Shown here: piece by piece, positions 6,503-8,429 of the stretch
How the letters are laid out: each line of letters begins with the position of its first letter
Numbering within the stretch: the first letter of the stretch is position 1
From: Candidatus Heimdallarchaeota archaeon
GTDB taxonomy: Archaea > Asgardarchaeota > Heimdallarchaeia > Heimdallarchaeales > Kariarchaeaceae
Direction of reading: 5' to 3'
Assembly (NCBI GenBank): GCA_021399405.1
Contig: JAAFKL010000057.1
Span: 1-8,429, forward strand
DNA length: 8,429 nucleotides
The notes under the pieces: model-generated
Databases searched by the model: none
What the model was told of the DNA's origin: nothing
Seen by the model: the letters and a program-made list of their open reading frames with translations, nothing else
Translations under genes and position numbers: made by a program

Positions 6503-7180
6503 TTATTCTGAGCTATCAGAAATACTGATTAATAATAAAACTATAGTATCAAACGCTTCATTGATATCCCAGTCTGTTCCCAGTAGGAATTTTCGAATGT
6601 TGGAATTTTGATCAACAACATAAATTACGAATGAATGATTATATGGGTCTTCACCTCCGTCTGGGTGATGATTGAGTGATAGTTGAGTACTTCCATTGTT
6701 TACTTCAAAGTAGAATCCCCATTCATTGGTTACAGTATCAATTTCAGACTGATTCCCAATTAAAAATTGCCAATTCTCGGTATCAGTTGTATATAAAGAC
6801 GCATATTCATCTAAATCAGCTACAGTATCATTAATATAATCAAAATCAATAGAAACAAATCTAACTTTATCCAAGTACTCACTTTGTCTAACTTTGGAAA
6901 ATAACTGTGCTAATTTCAATGTAACGAGTGAACACCCCTCTTCACCTGGACATTTAGTATAAAAGAAATTTACAATTCGAACTTTCCCATTGTCTTGAGA
7001 TAAAGTATAACTTTCGTTGCGAGAATTTGTCAATGTGAAGTCGTTTACTTGACCATAATATGGTAAATCAGTAGATGTTGAGTTTATCGGATCTTCATTT
7101 TTTAATGATAGGGACTAGAAGATTAGTGAACTTAAAATCAAAATCATTAAGGAGGTTGCAAAAATCTTTTTGTTTCTTAC
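6503..7180 (-). pseudogene. SCO1/SenC-family protein 2, 5' end disrupted
   Basis: The minus-strand frame encodes a second SCO protein, but an in-frame TAG at 7117-7115 interrupts it. The intact part from TTG at 7033 is 176 codons, yet homology begins earlier: YYGQVNDFTL, matching YGQAPDFTL of SCO protein 1, lies upstream of that TTG. Reading on past the TAG gives a signal-anchor-like segment (VRNKKIFATSLM, then ILILSSLIF just before the stop). Counting from the GTA at 7180 gives 225 codons and places the first cysteine at about 77, close to C74 of SCO protein 1. There is no ATG, GTG or TTG between the TAG and 7034, and upstream of the TAG only an ATG (7147) and a TTG inside the hydrophobic segment. 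The cysteines form CPGEEGC (CX5C) and the distal histidine is in YNHSFVIY. Options are a decaying gene, a sequencing error, TAG readthrough, or an unanchored product from TTG 7033. Confidence 0.75.
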
Positions 7181-7212
7181 ACTAATCTGAATTTGGGTTA
7201 ATTTTTCAGCTA

Positions 7213-7227
7213 TCTACACGTTGTAGA
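7213..7227. promoter_or_regulatory. Operator-like palindrome, copy 3
   Basis: TCTACACGTTGTAGA is a 15-bp inverted repeat with one mismatched pair beside the centre. It keeps the TCTACA-N3-TGTAGA frame of copies 1 and 2 with a different spacer. It lies in the divergent region between SCO gene 2 and cupredoxin 2. Its centre is 97 bp before the cupredoxin 2 ATG, against 112 bp for copy 1 and cupredoxin 1. It could control either or both genes. Confidence 0.65.
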
Positions 7228-7270
7228 AGAATCAGAAGAATATTAATGATGTGTTGTAGTAAAATTCAAA

Positions 7271-7280
7271 GTATTTATTA
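7271..7280 (+). promoter_or_regulatory. TATA-like element before cupredoxin 2
   Basis: GTATTTATTA lies about 40 bp before the ATG at 7317. A start about 25 bp downstream would give a leader of about 15 nt. Its complement (TAATAAATAC) could also serve the leftward SCO gene, in which case operator copy 3 would lie in that gene's leader. Confidence 0.35.
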
Positions 7281-7316
7281 ATCGACATCTAAATTTGCAA
7301 TTGTTAGGATTTTGAG

Positions 7317-7925
7317 ATGATTAGACGTTATGACTCATTAATTAAAACCATCTTTCTTACTTTAGTTCTGATAAGCTATTTAAATTATCAAATATCAAAT
7401 GTGGTTGATGGACATACAAATGAAAATGATCAAGAAACCTTCTCTAATTCAAATGATCATTGTTCAAATCCAACAATGGAAATTACGATTGCAGTAACAG
7501 GTCCACTTTCATATGATAGAGATGTTATTGAGGTCCCTATGGATACATGTATTACCGTTTGGTTTTTAAACACAATTGACATTCCGCATAGTTTCGCTAT
7601 CGCCCCTGTGGAAAGTAATAATGGGATAGACGCGGTTTATATGAATTTAGAAAATGCAACCGCAGTTTGTGGTCAAGCCAGTTCTGACTCTGCAGATATA
7701 CCTGGAGCTGCAAGATTCAACATAAAAACTCCAAACGAGGTTGGTGATATTGCATTCTATTGCAGTTATCCTGGTCATCATGAATCAGGTATGGAGGGTG
7801 TATTAAGAGTTATTGACGATCAACATGATCCAGATTTAGAAAATTCAGTTCTCCTATTTGTATCCCTATTCATCACTGTAATCGCTCTTTTAGTAGTACT
7901 TAAAGTTACAATTAAAAAATTGTGA
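7317..7925 (+). CDS. Membrane-anchored type I blue-copper cupredoxin 2
   Basis: A 202-residue paralogue of cupredoxin 1. An N-terminal signal segment covers about residues 8-30. The cupredoxin domain has ligands H91 (IPHSFAI), then C149, H154 and M159 in FYCSYPGHHESGM. A C-terminal anchor (about 177-195) is followed by a lysine-rich tail. C49 and C78 are 29 residues apart, exactly as in cupredoxin 1. It differs by an insert of roughly 15-18 residues before the last strands (ATAVCGQASSDSADIPGA), which brings an extra cysteine, C118. An in-frame TAG at 7305-7307 precedes the ATG, so the start is well bounded. It is transcribed away from SCO gene 2, with operator copy 3 between them. It is probably an external electron carrier, the partner unknown. 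Confidence 0.9.
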   Translation: MIRRYDSLIKTIFLTLVLISYLNYQISNVVDGHTNENDQETFSNSNDHCSNPTMEITIAVTGPLSYDRDVIEVPMDTCITVWFLNTIDIPHSFAIAPVESNNGIDAVYMNLENATAVCGQASSDSADIPGAARFNIKTPNEVGDIAFYCSYPGHHESGMEGVLRVIDDQHDPDLENSVLLFVSLFITVIALLVVLKVTIKKL

Positions 7926-8429
7926 GTTACTTTAGTTTCGAGATTAACCGGGGATGATGTGAATTTATTTGTTTGGATTTTATTGTTGTGAAAAATTTTC
8001 TCCCAACATGATCAAGATTGTGGGATTGTGAAAAAACCAAATTGAAAAACCGAAGCTTGATTGTAATCAATATTTTAGCAGATATTAGTCATTTAAGAAG
8101 AATATGAACATTATGACTATAAATATCAATTCAAATTGTGGGGGGCTATTATTTTTAATGACAAATATTAATTAGATTGATCCAATATTTATCAAAAGAT
8201 TACAAATATTGTACATTAGGATAAATAGAGACCCTATCAATTTACTTTGTGAAAAACAAAAGTAACAAGTTATTACAACTTCTTTTAAATAATAAAATCC
8301 TAGCAATTAGAAACTACTTAATAGGGTTCAACACGATCTAAACTGAAAAATTGTTTTTTTCTGCGTAGTCTATAAGTAAGTTTATTCGTTTAATAATGAG
8401 TTTATTTCCTTTAGAAAATAATCCATTAA
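7926..8429. other. 504-bp region without a convincing gene
   Basis: No long open frame or RNA gene was recognised. T-rich stretches after the cupredoxin 2 stop (about 7970-7985) may end its transcript, and a T7 run lies at 8354-8360. At the right edge two short frames run off the window: a plus-strand ATG at 8396 (MSLFPLENNPL), with TATA-like CTATAAGTA about 24 bp before it that would suit a leaderless start, and a minus-strand frame of 29 codons ending at TAG 8340-8338. Both are too short to judge. Confidence 0.5.

Noticed and set aside
6463..6571. Short plus-strand frame starting near the SCO gene 2 3' end
   Set aside because: About 35 codons, mostly antisense to SCO gene 2, with no ribosome-binding site or motif.
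7149..7156. Perfect Shine-Dalgarno AAGGAGGT on the plus strand
   Set aside because: No open frame of useful length follows; it is complementary to the signal-anchor codons of SCO gene 2.
8201..8213. TACAAATATTGTA as a fourth operator
   Set aside because: Half-site spacing is 5 rather than 3 and the outer TC/GA flanks are missing, so it is likely an AT-rich chance palindrome.
8338..8429. Partial gene running in from the right, or a leaderless start at 8396
   Set aside because: Only about 29 and 11 codons are visible in the two competing frames; not enough to support either as a gene.

Overview
AT-rich archaeal DNA is the best reading of this window. The evidence is TATA-like boxes a short distance upstream of starts, weak or absent Shine-Dalgarno sites, ATG/TTG starts, and tightly overlapping small genes. 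The proteins are mostly exported or membrane-bound copper and thiol-redox proteins (two blue-copper cupredoxins, two SCO-type proteins, two thioredoxin-fold proteins, a CcdA-type membrane electron carrier, a DoxX-like protein and a possible CopD-like protein). This points to an oxygen-using or otherwise copper-dependent respiratory archaeon. The lineage cannot be fixed from the sequence alone; an aerobic Asgard, Nitrososphaerota or Thermoplasmatota relative are all possible.

Layout, left to right. Positions 1-386 hold the C-terminal part of an M56/M48-type membrane zinc metalloprotease (HEYYH plus ELEAD), the type of protease that partners BlaI/MecI/CopY-like repressors. Next is a perfect 17-bp palindrome of the form TACA-N3-TGTA, then a rightward operon: cupredoxin 1 (526-1047), SCO protein 1 (1077-1775) and a thioredoxin-CcdA fusion (1815-3023). 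A leftward DoxX-like gene follows (3220-3624). Then comes a leftward cluster of four very small membrane proteins (3996-4847), joined by overlapping stop/start codons and including a 46-codon gene that is easily missed. A leftward membrane-anchored thioredoxin (4960-5613) has a second copy of the palindrome in its promoter. A rightward four-helix CopD-like protein (5956-6342) is followed by a T10 tract. A second SCO gene on the minus strand (6503 to about 7180) has an in-frame TAG and no normal start codon, although the rest of its frame is intact. A third palindrome lies between it and the rightward cupredoxin 2 (7317-7925). The last 500 bases carry no convincing gene.

How the parts may work together (inference): the cupredoxins would carry electrons or copper outside the membrane. 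The SCO proteins would deliver copper to, or reduce thiols of, a CuA-type site. The thioredoxin domains would keep SCO or target cysteines reduced, with electrons passed across the membrane by the CcdA part. The three near-identical palindromes and the M56 protease suggest one protease-controlled BlaI/CopY-like regulon over these genes. The main novelties are this repeated operator, the mirrored paralogue set, the decayed or recoded SCO gene, and the cluster of tiny proteins in which three share a histidine inside the membrane segment.
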